From contig NZ_CP043626.1 in the NCBI RefSeq assembly GCF_008807415.1, forward strand, positions 5,556,501 to 5,620,500: a stretch of 64,000 nucleotides of DNA. Reading direction: 5' to 3'. Of this stretch, positions 1-9,284 are shown one piece after another. The DNA comes from Pseudomonas denitrificans (nom. rej.) (GTDB taxonomy: Bacteria; Pseudomonadota; Gammaproteobacteria; Pseudomonadales; Pseudomonadaceae). Position numbers and translations under genes: made by a program. The notes below the pieces were generated by a model. The model saw nothing but the letters and a program-made list of their open reading frames with translations. It was not told the DNA's origin and ran no database searches. Position 1 is the first letter of the stretch, and each line of letters starts with the position of its first letter.

Positions 1-206
1 GCGTAGGAGCGGACTCGCGGATCGCAGGGAATCCGCTGCAGGGTTGCAGCGCCGCGCCGGGCGATGGAAGGCGTGGCGATTTCGTGGCGAATACTGGCCA
101 GTTGATAGCTTTTGAGTTCGTTTGAGGTGCTGGCGCTGCTAGGATGCGCGCGCGTTTCGCTCCCTGAAGCGCCCGTCCCAGAGCCCGTTCCCTACAAGAG
201 GCCGCC
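1..206. other. Upstream region of the PilZ gene with a REP fragment
   Basis: No convincing gene is seen. The first 30 bases carry half of a GTAGGAGCGG-type REP repeat, a family found several more times in the window. The rest is the presumed leader and promoter region of the PilZ gene; no strong promoter is recognised. Confidence 0.5.
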
Positions 207-569
207 ATGCGCAAGCACCGCCGTTTGACCTTCCGCCACATCGGCCAGATCAACGTGACCAACCGCCTGAGCGGCGACCCCATGGGGGTGGTCCTGGATG
301 TCTCGATGGGTGGCCTGCGGCTGGTGACGGAGGAGCCGCTGGCGCCGGGCAGTTGCTACGACATGCGCCTGGAGATTCCGGTGCGCGAGGATCACACCCG
401 CTCGGTGGACATCACCGCGATCTGCCAGTGGTCGAAGAAGGACGCGAAGAATGCGCGCTTCGAGCAGGGCTTCAAGCTGGACCGGCCGAGCGCGGCGTTC
501 ACCGAGCTGGTGACGTCGATGTCGGTGAGTTTCAACCGCAGTCTGCTGGGGCGGGCGCGGTTGTCGTGA
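207..569 (+). CDS. PilZ-domain protein (probable c-di-GMP receptor)
   Basis: A 120-residue protein that is essentially one PilZ domain. The two c-di-GMP-binding signatures are visible: RxxxR as R2-KHR-R6 at the extreme N-terminus, and DxSxxG as DVSMGG around residues 31-36. There is no partner domain such as YcgR-N, so it probably acts by protein-protein contact. The gene is monocistronic and converges on flhA of the lateral flagellar cluster, which makes a role in c-di-GMP control of that flagellum plausible, but this is inference. The ATG start fits because the RxxxR motif needs to sit at the N-terminus. Confidence 0.85.
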   Translation: MRKHRRLTFRHIGQINVTNRLSGDPMGVVLDVSMGGLRLVTEEPLAPGSCYDMRLEIPVREDHTRSVDITAICQWSKKDAKNARFEQGFKLDRPSAAFTELVTSMSVSFNRSLLGRARLS

Positions 570-593
570 TGGGGTGCCCGGTGCTCGGGCTGG

Positions 594-746
594 CCCTCAC
601 CCTAACCCTGGCTGCGCGCCCCGTTCCGGAGGGAGAGGGGACTGTCCTGAGCGGGTTGATAGTCATGCGCTCGCCGGCTGACTCCGAAACAACTTAAGAG
701 CGCCGAACGGCTCCCTCTCCCTCTGGGAGAGGGCCGGGGTGAGGGA
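594..746. repeat. Inverted CCCTCACC / GGTGAGGG repeat pair
   Basis: The left arm (from 594) reads CCCTCACC and the right arm (to about 746) reads GGGGTGAGGG, with internal CCCTCTCCCTCTGGGAGAGGG-like hairpins. A similar CCCTCTCCCTGAAGGGAGAG element lies near 55535. It sits between the convergent PilZ and flhA genes and could act as a bidirectional terminator. Confidence 0.6.
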
Positions 747-779
747 AGCCCCCGTGCCGGAGTTTTACCTGAAGGACAG

Positions 780-2876
780 TTAGCCCAACGTCCCCATAAT
801 CTGCACCCCCACCCGCTCCGGAATCTCGTTCTGCGACAGCACGTGCAGCCCTGGACTGAACACCCGCGCGTAACGCGCCAGCAGCGGTCGCAGCTGCGGC
901 ATCACGGTGAGGATCGGCGGGTGGCCTTCCTTGCGCAGCTTTTCCTTCACCACCGGCATGCTGTGCTGCAGCTGGTTGAGCAGGCTGGGCTCCACCGGGA
1001 TGTTGTCCAGGCTCACCGGGCCGGCCTGCTGGGCGATGCTCAGGGCGCCGAGCAGGGTGTTCTCCAGGGCGTTCTCCAGCACGAACACGCTCAGCTCCGG
1101 GCGGTCACCGGCAATCGAGGAAACGATGCTGCGGCGCAGCGCATAGCGCACGTCGGAGGCCAGCAGCACCGGGTCCTTGGTGGTCTCGCTGCCTTCGAGC
1201 AGGGCGCTGGCGATGGTGACAATATCCTTGAGCGCCACTTCTTCCTGCAGCAACTGGCGGAACACCCGATGCTGCTGCGAGTAGGTCAGCTGCGCCTTCA
1301 GCGATTCGGCCAGCTTGGGCGCCTGCAGGGTCAGGCGCTGCATCAGGTGCTCGACGTCGTCGTGCTTGAAGATGTCCGGCAGGTGCTCGCGCACCACCTT
1401 GTTCAGGTGCGTGGCGACCACGCTGGCGCAGTCGATCACCTGGTAGCCCAGGTTCAGCGCGCGGGACTTGTCCGCCGGCAGAATCCACACCACCTGCATG
1501 CGGTAGGCTGGATCGACGCCGAGGATGCCGTCGATCTCGCCGTAGAGTTCCGGCGAGGGAATCGCCATCAGCCGGTCGGCGTGGATTTCCGCGCCGTCGA
1601 TGCGCTCGCCGTTGATGTGGATGGCGTACTGCGAGGCCTTCAGGCGCAGGCTGTCGCGGATCTGCACTTCCGGCAGGAGGAAGCCCAGGCTTTCCGAGAG
1701 CGTCTGGCGCACTCCGCGAATCCGTTGCGGCAGCGGCGCGCCGCTGGCCTCGTTGACCAGGCTGACCAGCTTGTAGCCCAGCGAGATCGACAGGCGCTCC
1801 ACCAGCGGGATGTCTTCCCAGCCCAGTTGCTGCGCGCGCTCCTGGTCCATCGCTTGCGTCAGCGCCTGGGTCTGCTCCAGCGTGGTCGCCTCGATCGGCG
1901 GGCCGGCCAGCGACAGGCGCCAGGCGATGAAGGCCACCAGCGCGGCGAAGGCGAAGAACGCGATGTGCGGCATGCCCGGAACCAGGCCGAGCACCACGAG
2001 GATGCCGGCGACGGTGTACAGCAGCGACGGCGAGGCCAGCATCTGCTTGCGCACCAGGCTGGTGATTTCCGCCGACTCGTTGACCCGCGTGACGATGATC
2101 GCCGCCGCGGTGGACAGCAGCAGCGCCGGAATCTGCGCCACCAGGCCGTCGCCGATGGTCAGCAGGGCGTAGCGCTGGAAGGCCGCACCGGCCGGCAGGT
2201 CGTAGACGAACACACCGATGGCCAGGCCGCCGAACAGGTTGATCAGCAGGATCAGGATGCCGGCGATGGCGTCGCCGCGGACGAACTTCGAGGCGCCATC
2301 CATCGCGCCGTAGAAGTCGGCTTCCTTGGCCACCTCCGAGCGGCGGCGCTTGGCTTCGTTCTGGTCGATCAGGCCGGCGTTGAGGTCGGCGTCGATGGCC
2401 ATCTGCTTGCCGGGCAGGGCGTCCAGGGTGAAGCGCGCGGTCACCTCGGAGATACGCTCGCCGCCCTTGGTGATGACCATGAAGTTGATGATCATCAGGA
2501 TCACGAAGACGATCAGGCCGACGATGAAGTTGCCGCCGATCACCACGTGGCCGAAGGCTTCGATCACCTTGCCGGCCGCGCCCGTGCCGGTGTGGCCGTC
2601 GAGCAGCACCACGCGGGTGGAAGCGACGTTGAGGGTCAGGCGCAGCAGCGTGGTGACCAGGATCACCGTGGGCAGCAGGGAGAAGTCCAGCGGACTTTTT
2701 GACGACACGCTGACCAGCAGCACCAGGATCGCCACCACGATGTTGAAGGTGAACAGGGCGTCCAGCACCAGCGGCGGCAGCGGCAGGATGATCATCGAGA
2801 GGATCGACAGGATGATCAGCGGGATGCCGATGCGGCCGCTCTGGAAGGTCGGCAATAGTGACTGCAGTAGGCGCAT
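780..2876 (-). CDS. flhA: Flagellar type III export gate protein FlhA
   Basis: FlhA is the large export-gate subunit of the flagellar type III secretion apparatus. The 698-residue length matches the family. The first ~330 residues carry about eight membrane segments and the conserved cytoplasmic loop with GGERISEVTARFTLDALPGK-type sequence. The C-terminal ~350 residues form the cytoplasmic FlhAC ring that docks chaperone-substrate complexes. It is the last gene of the leftward fliM-fliN-fliP-fliQ-fliR-flhB-flhA operon and starts 2 bases after the flhB stop. The gene order is that of lateral flagellar systems rather than the primary polar system of Pseudomonas, where flhA is followed by flhF and fleN. 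Confidence 0.96.
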   Translation of the reverse strand: MRLLQSLLPTFQSGRIGIPLIILSILSMIILPLPPLVLDALFTFNIVVAILVLLVSVSSKSPLDFSLLPTVILVTTLLRLTLNVASTRVVLLDGHTGTGAAGKVIEAFGHVVIGGNFIVGLIVFVILMIINFMVITKGGERISEVTARFTLDALPGKQMAIDADLNAGLIDQNEAKRRRSEVAKEADFYGAMDGASKFVRGDAIAGILILLINLFGGLAIGVFVYDLPAGAAFQRYALLTIGDGLVAQIPALLLSTAAAIIVTRVNESAEITSLVRKQMLASPSLLYTVAGILVVLGLVPGMPHIAFFAFAALVAFIAWRLSLAGPPIEATTLEQTQALTQAMDQERAQQLGWEDIPLVERLSISLGYKLVSLVNEASGAPLPQRIRGVRQTLSESLGFLLPEVQIRDSLRLKASQYAIHINGERIDGAEIHADRLMAIPSPELYGEIDGILGVDPAYRMQVVWILPADKSRALNLGYQVIDCASVVATHLNKVVREHLPDIFKHDDVEHLMQRLTLQAPKLAESLKAQLTYSQQHRVFRQLLQEEVALKDIVTIASALLEGSETTKDPVLLASDVRYALRRSIVSSIAGDRPELSVFVLENALENTLLGALSIAQQAGPVSLDNIPVEPSLLNQLQHSMPVVKEKLRKEGHPPILTVMPQLRPLLARYARVFSPGLHVLSQNEIPERVGVQIMGTLG

Positions 2877-2878
2877 GG

Positions 2879-4012
2879 TCAGACTCTGTTCAGCAGTTCT
2901 TCGGGAATGGGGACGTTCTTGATCAGCTCCGGCCGCTCACGGCGCCCGGAGCGCCAGGCCTTGAGCTGGAGGATGTAGGTGAGGACGTGGGCCACGGCCT
3001 TGTACAGCTGCGCGGGAATCTGCTGGTTCACCTGGGTGGTGGCGTAGATGGCGCGCGCCAGCGGCGGCAATTCGAGCACTTCCATGTCATGGGCCTTGGC
3101 CAGCTTGCGGATGTACAGCGCGGTCTCGTCCAGGCCCTTGGCGACCACGTAGGGCGCCTGGGCCTTCTTCGGGTCGTAGCGCAGCGCCACGGCAAAATGC
3201 ACCGGGTTCACTATCACCACGTCGGCGGTCCTGATCGATTTGCTGATCTGCCGGTGCACCAGCTGGCGCTGCATCTGGCGGATGCGCGCCTTCACTTCCG
3301 GTCGGCCTTCCTGGTTCTTGTGCTCTTCCTTGCGCTCCTGCTTGGTCATGCGCAGCTTCTTCTTGAAGAAGAAGTACTGGATCGGGATGTCGATGACCGA
3401 GAACAGGATGAACACCACCAGCAGCGACAGGGTGATGTCGTAGAAGGTGCCGAAGGCGGCGGCAATGGCGCTGTGCACGTTGCTGCGCTGCAGCGCCAGC
3501 AGGCCGGGCAGGGCGCCGTGCAACTGATAGAGGGCGACGAGGATCAGCACGACGATCTTGAGCAGCGACTTGGCCAGCTCCGTCCAGTTCTGCATCGAGA
3601 AAATGCGCCCAAGCCCGGTGATCGGGTTGAGCTTGGACAGCTTGGGCATGAAGTTCTTGCTGGAGAAGATCCAGCCGCCGGGGATCATCGAGAACAGCAC
3701 CACCAGCAGCGGCGTGACCAGCAGCGGCAGCAGCGTGGTGATGAACAGCACCAGGTGGTGGCCTAGCACCAGCGGCAGGTCGTCCAGGCCGATCTCGCTG
3801 TTCCGCAGATCGATGAAGGACAGCGCAAAGCCCTGCCTGATGCCATCGTAGAAGTGCTCCACGCAGAACTTCAGCGCGACCAGCGTGGCCAGTAGCGAGA
3901 GGGTGGTGGAGAGGTCCTTGGAGCGGCTGACCTGGCCGTCCTCGCGGCTCTTTTTCAGCTTCTGCTGGGAGGCCTCTTCCGTTTTCTCCTGGGCGCTGTG
4001 CTGGTCAGCCAT
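2879..4012 (-). CDS. flhB: Flagellar export switch protein FlhB
   Basis: FlhB sets substrate-specificity switching in the export gate. It has 377 residues: an N-terminal acidic/basic leader (SAQEKTEEAS), four membrane segments within ~residues 30-210, then the cytoplasmic autocleavage domain. The cleavage motif reads N269-P270-V271-H272 instead of the usual NPTH; the Asn-Pro bond cut in the family is intact, so autocleavage should still occur. The 5' end overlaps the fliR 3' end by 8 bases, implying translational coupling. FliK (17726) is the expected partner that triggers switching from hook to filament export. Confidence 0.95.
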   Translation of the reverse strand: MADQHSAQEKTEEASQQKLKKSREDGQVSRSKDLSTTLSLLATLVALKFCVEHFYDGIRQGFALSFIDLRNSEIGLDDLPLVLGHHLVLFITTLLPLLVTPLLVVLFSMIPGGWIFSSKNFMPKLSKLNPITGLGRIFSMQNWTELAKSLLKIVVLILVALYQLHGALPGLLALQRSNVHSAIAAAFGTFYDITLSLLVVFILFSVIDIPIQYFFFKKKLRMTKQERKEEHKNQEGRPEVKARIRQMQRQLVHRQISKSIRTADVVIVNPVHFAVALRYDPKKAQAPYVVAKGLDETALYIRKLAKAHDMEVLELPPLARAIYATTQVNQQIPAQLYKAVAHVLTYILQLKAWRSGRRERPELIKNVPIPEELLNRV

Positions 4013-4805
4013 GGCGCCCCTCGCGGAAGATCACGCCGATGGCATCGAGCAACTGGCGGGTGAGCTTGAGGTAGTTCTCGGGGATGTCCGGCAGGGTCAG
4101 CCAGATACACGCCAGGCCCGCGATGATCGCCATGGGAAAGCCCAGGGAGAACAGGTTGAGTGCCGGCGAGATGCGGTTGAGCAGGCCGAAGCAGAACTGC
4201 ACCAGGGTCATGCAGAACACCACCGGCAGGGTGATCAGCACGGCGGCGGAGAACACCCAGGCGAGGCTGCCGGCCACCGACTCCAGTCCCAGGTAATGCA
4301 GCCCGCTGCCTACCGGCCAGTAGATGAAGCTCTGGTAGAGGATGCTCACCACCAGCAGGTGGCCGTCGATGGAGAGGAACAGGAACACCAGCAGGATGAA
4401 GTACAGCTGGTAGAAGATCGAGGACGACGACACGCCGTTCATGGGGTCGTTGTACACCGCCATGCTCAGGCCCAACTGGGTGGATATCACGTCGCCCACC
4501 AGGGTGAACACGGTGAACACCAGCATCAGCGAAAGGCCCAGCATCAGGCCGAAGACGATCTGCTCCAGCGCCACCAGCAGGCCCTGCGCGGACAGCGGAT
4601 CGATGGCCGGCGGGCGCGGCAGCGCGGCGCCCAGGGCGACGGTCAGGGCCAGGCCGAGGAGGATGCGCAGGCGCATGGGGATCGCCTTGTGGCTGAAGAT
4701 CGGCGCCAGGGCGAACACCGCCATGATCCGGCAGAAGGGCCACCACCAGGCCTGCAGCGTTTGCAGGTAGTCGAAGGCCTGCAGGATGGATGCGCCTTGC
4801 TGCAT
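4005..4805 (-). CDS. fliR: Flagellar export gate protein FliR
   Basis: FliR (266 residues, five to six hydrophobic helices) forms the core of the FliPQR export channel. Recognisable family sequence includes the N-terminal segment around AFDYLQTLQAWWWPFCRIMAVF and the later TQLGLSMA region. The start lies 4 bases downstream of the fliQ stop and the end overlaps flhB, so the operon is tightly packed. Nothing unusual is seen. Confidence 0.95.
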   Translation of the reverse strand: MQQGASILQAFDYLQTLQAWWWPFCRIMAVFALAPIFSHKAIPMRLRILLGLALTVALGAALPRPPAIDPLSAQGLLVALEQIVFGLMLGLSLMLVFTVFTLVGDVISTQLGLSMAVYNDPMNGVSSSSIFYQLYFILLVFLFLSIDGHLLVVSILYQSFIYWPVGSGLHYLGLESVAGSLAWVFSAAVLITLPVVFCMTLVQFCFGLLNRISPALNLFSLGFPMAIIAGLACIWLTLPDIPENYLKLTRQLLDAIGVIFREGRHG

Positions 4806-4809
4806 GGCA

Positions 4810-5082
4810 TCAGCCGACCAGGCGGCCCGCCTGGTGGAACGACTCGATGAACAGCTCCGAGAGCGTGCGCAATATCCAGTGGCCGGCGAACACCAGCATC
4901 CCCAGGGTGATCAGCAGCCGCGGGAGGAAGCTGAGCATCTGCTCGTTGATCTGCGTGGCCGCCTGGAAAATGCTCACCAGCAGGCCGCCGATCAGGCTGG
5001 GCACGATCAGCACGCAGACGATCAGCGCGGTGATGTGCACGGCGTTGGAGACGATATCGACGGCGCTTTCCGGAGTGAGCAT
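4810..5082 (-). CDS. fliQ: Flagellar export gate protein FliQ
   Basis: FliQ has 90 residues and two hydrophobic helices (about residues 15-38 and 52-76), the standard size for this subunit of the FliPQR export channel. The opening residues MLTPESAVDIVSNAV and the ATQINEQ loop fit the family. It lies between fliP and fliR, with a 22-base gap after fliP. Confidence 0.95.
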   Translation of the reverse strand: MLTPESAVDIVSNAVHITALIVCVLIVPSLIGGLLVSIFQAATQINEQMLSFLPRLLITLGMLVFAGHWILRTLSELFIESFHQAGRLVG

Positions 5083-5104
5083 CTTTGGTTTTCCGTCAGG
5101 GCCG

Positions 5105-5857
5105 CTAAAACGGCTGCACGCTGCTGGTCAGCGTGCCCATCATCAGGGCCCAGCCGTCCACCAGCACGAAGATCATCAGCTTGAACGGCAGCGAGATCAT
5201 CATCGGCGAGAGCATCATCATGCCCATCGCCATCAGCACGCTGGCTACCACCAGGTCGATCACCAGGAACGGGATGAAGATCATGAAGCCCAGCTGAAAC
5301 GCGGTCTTCAGCTCGCTGAGCACGAACGACGGCAGCAGCAGGGAGAAGTCCAGGTCGTTGAGGTTCTCCGGCACCGTCTCGCCGGCCAGGCTGACCATGG
5401 TTTCCAGCGAGGTGCGGTTGGTCTGCGCGAGCATGAAACGGCTGAGGGTCTGCTTGGCGCGGCCCAGGCCGTCTTCCAGGCTGATCTGGTCGGCCTCGAA
5501 GGGCTGGTAGGCGTTGCTGTAGACGTCCTGCCAGACCGGGCGCATGACCAGCAGGGTCATCACCAGGGCGATGCCCACCAGCACGTTGTTCGGCGGGCTC
5601 TGCTGCAGGCCGATGGCCTGGCGCAGGATCGCCAGCACGATGACGAAGCGGGTGAAGCAGGTCATCAGCATGAGCATCGCCGGAAGGAAGCCCAGCAGGG
5701 TCATGACGATGAGGATCTGCAGCTTGACGCTGAAGGCCTGGCCGTCCGCCGTATCGTGCAGGTTGAACAGCGTGACCTCGCCGCCGGCCGCCTGCGCGTA
5801 GAGCGGGCAGAGCGCGGCGATGAGCAGGCCAAGCGTGGCCAGGCAGCGGGACAGCAT
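5105..5857 (-). CDS. fliP: Flagellar export gate protein FliP
   Basis: FliP forms the pore of the export gate. The chosen start at 5857 gives 250 residues beginning with a cleavable signal peptide (MLSRCLATLGLLIAALCPLYAQA). Its ATG overlaps the fliN stop in a TGATG junction. An upstream in-frame ATG at 5890 would add 11 charged residues in front of the signal and is less likely. The body has the conserved LTCFTRFVIVLAILRQAIG and PF.LMIFVLVDGW segments and four membrane helices. fliO, which usually sits just upstream and helps FliP assemble, is absent here, as in other lateral-type clusters. Confidence 0.95.
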   Translation of the reverse strand: MLSRCLATLGLLIAALCPLYAQAAGGEVTLFNLHDTADGQAFSVKLQILIVMTLLGFLPAMLMLMTCFTRFVIVLAILRQAIGLQQSPPNNVLVGIALVMTLLVMRPVWQDVYSNAYQPFEADQISLEDGLGRAKQTLSRFMLAQTNRTSLETMVSLAGETVPENLNDLDFSLLLPSFVLSELKTAFQLGFMIFIPFLVIDLVVASVLMAMGMMMLSPMMISLPFKLMIFVLVDGWALMMGTLTSSVQPF

Positions 5858-6228
5858 CACGCCGTCAGGGCGTCGAGGCTGGCGCCGCACAGTTCGAGCA
5901 CGCGCAGGCCGTAGTTGCCGTTCATCACGACCACCTCGGCCTTGGCGAACAGCGCGCCGTTGACCTTCACGTCCAGCGGCTCGCCGGCGAGCTTGTCGAG
6001 GATGATCACGCTGTTGGCGTCCACGTCCATCAGCTCCTTCAGCGAGATTTCCACCGAGGCGACTTCCAGGGTGACGTTCACCGGGATCTTGCCGAAGAAG
6101 CTCAGGTCCTGCTGCGGCAGCGGTGCGCGCACGGGGTCGGCGGGGATATCGGTGACGTCCTGGGTGAGGCCCAGGTCGCCGTCGTTGATCAGCGACTCGA
6201 ACTCGGAGTCGGAGAGAGAACCGGTCAT
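5857..6228 (-). CDS. fliN: Flagellar motor switch protein FliN
   Basis: FliN builds the lower C-ring. From the ATG at 6228 it has 123 residues. Residues ~45-120 are a SpoA (FliN/FliM C-terminal) domain with PVNVTLEVASVEISLKEL and VNGALFAKAEVVVMNGNYGLRV. The start overlaps the fliM stop in ATGA. An unusual point is the N-terminal tail: residues 5-16 (LSDSEFESLIND) resemble the CheY-binding helix normally found at the N-terminus of FliM, while the FliM encoded here lacks it. Confidence 0.93.
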   Translation of the reverse strand: MTGSLSDSEFESLINDGDLGLTQDVTDIPADPVRAPLPQQDLSFFGKIPVNVTLEVASVEISLKELMDVDANSVIILDKLAGEPLDVKVNGALFAKAEVVVMNGNYGLRVLELCGASLDALTA

Positions 6229-7124
6229 GGGTTTTTCACGCTTTCCAGGGAGGAGAGGAAGAGGGTGCCGTCGTCTTCGAAGATGGCGCCGCGGAACAGC
6301 TTCTGCTGGTTGACCCGCACTTCGACGCGCTCCAGCGGGCGGATCGTCAGCACATCGCCCGGCTCCAGGGCCAGCACCTGCGACAGCGGCAGGCGCGCGG
6401 CGGCGACCACGCAGTCCAGGCGCAGCGGCAGGTGCTTGATGTGCTCCACCGGGTTGCCGGTGAGGCGCGGCGGCGGCGGGCCGGCGAGGCGGCGGGTCAG
6501 TTCGTCCGCCAGCGGGTTGTCCAGGTAGAGGTAGAGCGAGGAGCGCTCGCCCGTCAGGTGGCTGACGTAGCTGAACTCGGCGACGTACTCCCACTGCACT
6601 TCTTCATAGGTGGGGTCGATCTGCTGCAGACGGCCGACCGATTCGCCCATCAGCAGGGCGCGGCCGAACAGGTCCACCACGTCCAGGCCGAGGCGGTCGA
6701 GCATGCGCTGCTCGGAGCTGCTGATCGGCGGCGTGTCGCGATTGGCGACCACGGTGCCGCCGTAATAGCACTCGATGACTTCGGTGAGCAGGGCGCGGTC
6801 CATGGCGAAACCGAACTTGCCCAGGGGCGAATCGAATAAACACTCCAGCTCACGGGGAAGTTCCTCGTGAATGCTCAGGTTATCCAGTTCGAGATTGATT
6901 CGATAATGCCGCAGGAAGTAGTCGCTGATGATCCTCGGATACTTTCCGGAGATCTCTTTGATGTACTGCGGAATCTTGTGATAATGCCGGCCGAGTTTCT
7001 GCGGTTTCAGTCGAATCAGACTATCGGCGGGCACGCCATGGTGGACTTTTGATTTACCAGTCATGCTCAGCGTCGTACTTCCAGGTTCGATCTGCCATCT
7101 GCCCAAGGACACGGGAGGTGTCAT
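6225..7124 (-). CDS. fliM: Flagellar motor switch protein FliM
   Basis: FliM links CheY input to C-ring rotation. The middle domain is visible around residues 35-230, with ECYYGGTVVAN, and the C-terminal SpoA domain follows with GDVLTIRPLERVEVRVNQQKLFRG. It is first in the leftward operon. Two starts are possible: ATG 7124 (299 residues) or ATG 7064 (279 residues). Neither has a strong Shine-Dalgarno. With either start the N-terminus lacks the EIDALL-type CheY-binding peptide of canonical FliM. Confidence 0.9.
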   Translation of the reverse strand: MTPPVSLGRWQIEPGSTTLSMTGKSKVHHGVPADSLIRLKPQKLGRHYHKIPQYIKEISGKYPRIISDYFLRHYRINLELDNLSIHEELPRELECLFDSPLGKFGFAMDRALLTEVIECYYGGTVVANRDTPPISSSEQRMLDRLGLDVVDLFGRALLMGESVGRLQQIDPTYEEVQWEYVAEFSYVSHLTGERSSLYLYLDNPLADELTRRLAGPPPPRLTGNPVEHIKHLPLRLDCVVAAARLPLSQVLALEPGDVLTIRPLERVEVRVNQQKLFRGAIFEDDGTLFLSSLESVKNP

Positions 7125-7516
7125 GACCGCCGGGATCGGCTGATCGTTGCTCGCGGCATGCTCTGTCTTTCAGGAAGCCCGTGACTGCTGCGTCACAGGC
7201 TGCTGACGTGGCGCAATGATAGCGATCTGAGGTCGTACGATTAAATCAATAGATATCAAATGCTGTTTTTGACGGAACTTTTTGTCTATTGATTTAAATT
7301 AATCGGCGGGAAGCTATGGCGTAGTGCTGGCACTTGTTAGTGTGGGTGAGTTAGTTACAGGTTGCAGCGACTTCAGTTGTGACGAAGTTGTTGCAATGCC
7401 ACCCGTGAGATAGCCGATCCGCAAAGAAGTTCCGCAGTCGCCGATAACAGTTTTCGGTCGATGCTGGCGTTGAGCGAAGGAGGGTTGTCGAACGCACTAG
7501 CGAATGGAAAGTTGCG
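7125..7516. promoter_or_regulatory. Divergent fliM / lafK control region
   Basis: This 392-base region separates the leftward switch/export operon from the rightward lafK operon and has no convincing gene. Its centre is unusually AT-rich for this genome. It holds a perfect 13-bp inverted repeat: TTAAATCAATAGA at 7241-7253 and its complement at 7285-7297, with a 31-base spacer. This is a good operator candidate for a regulator that controls both operons. I found no convincing -24/-12 element in either direction. Confidence 0.6.
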
Positions 7517-8917
<1,401 letters not shown>

Positions 8918-8939
8918 TTCGTTTCCGGGGGAAACTTCC

Positions 8940-9275
8940 ATGAGTTCGATCATGCAGGTGCAGCAGGACATGCTGGACCGGATGAACCGTTACGCCGACC
9001 TCGCCAGCGGCCCGGCCGTGCGGCCCGCCGCGCAGCTCTCCGGCAGCGCGCAGGCTCCGGGCATCGGCGCCAGCTTCGAGCAGGCGCTGCGCTCGGTGGA
9101 CGCCGAACAGCACAAGTCCAGCGCCGCCATGGCCGCGGTGGACAGCGGCCAGAGCGAAGACCTGGTCGGCGCCATGATCCAGAGCCAGAAGGCCAGCGTG
9201 TCGTTCTCCGCGCTGCTGCAGGTGCGCAACAAGCTCACCGGCGCCTTCGACGACATCATCCGCATGCCGCTGTAA
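8940..9275 (+). CDS. fliE: Flagellar hook-basal body protein FliE
   Basis: FliE joins the MS ring to the proximal rod. The ATG at 8940, preceded by a GGGGGAAA ribosome site, gives 111 residues. The C-terminal half has the family pattern SFEQALRSVDAEQHKSS, AMIQSQKASVSFSALLQVRNKL. It starts 22 bases after lafK in the same operon and 9 bases before fliF. Confidence 0.94.
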   Translation: MSSIMQVQQDMLDRMNRYADLASGPAVRPAAQLSGSAQAPGIGASFEQALRSVDAEQHKSSAAMAAVDSGQSEDLVGAMIQSQKASVSFSALLQVRNKLTGAFDDIIRMPL

Positions 9276-9284
9276 GGACTGACA

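Noticed and set aside
126..139. -24/-12-like spacing (GG-N10-GC) upstream of the PilZ gene
   Set aside because: Only the GG and GC spacing fits. The surrounding TGGCAC and TTGC bases do not, and such spacing is frequent in G+C-rich DNA.
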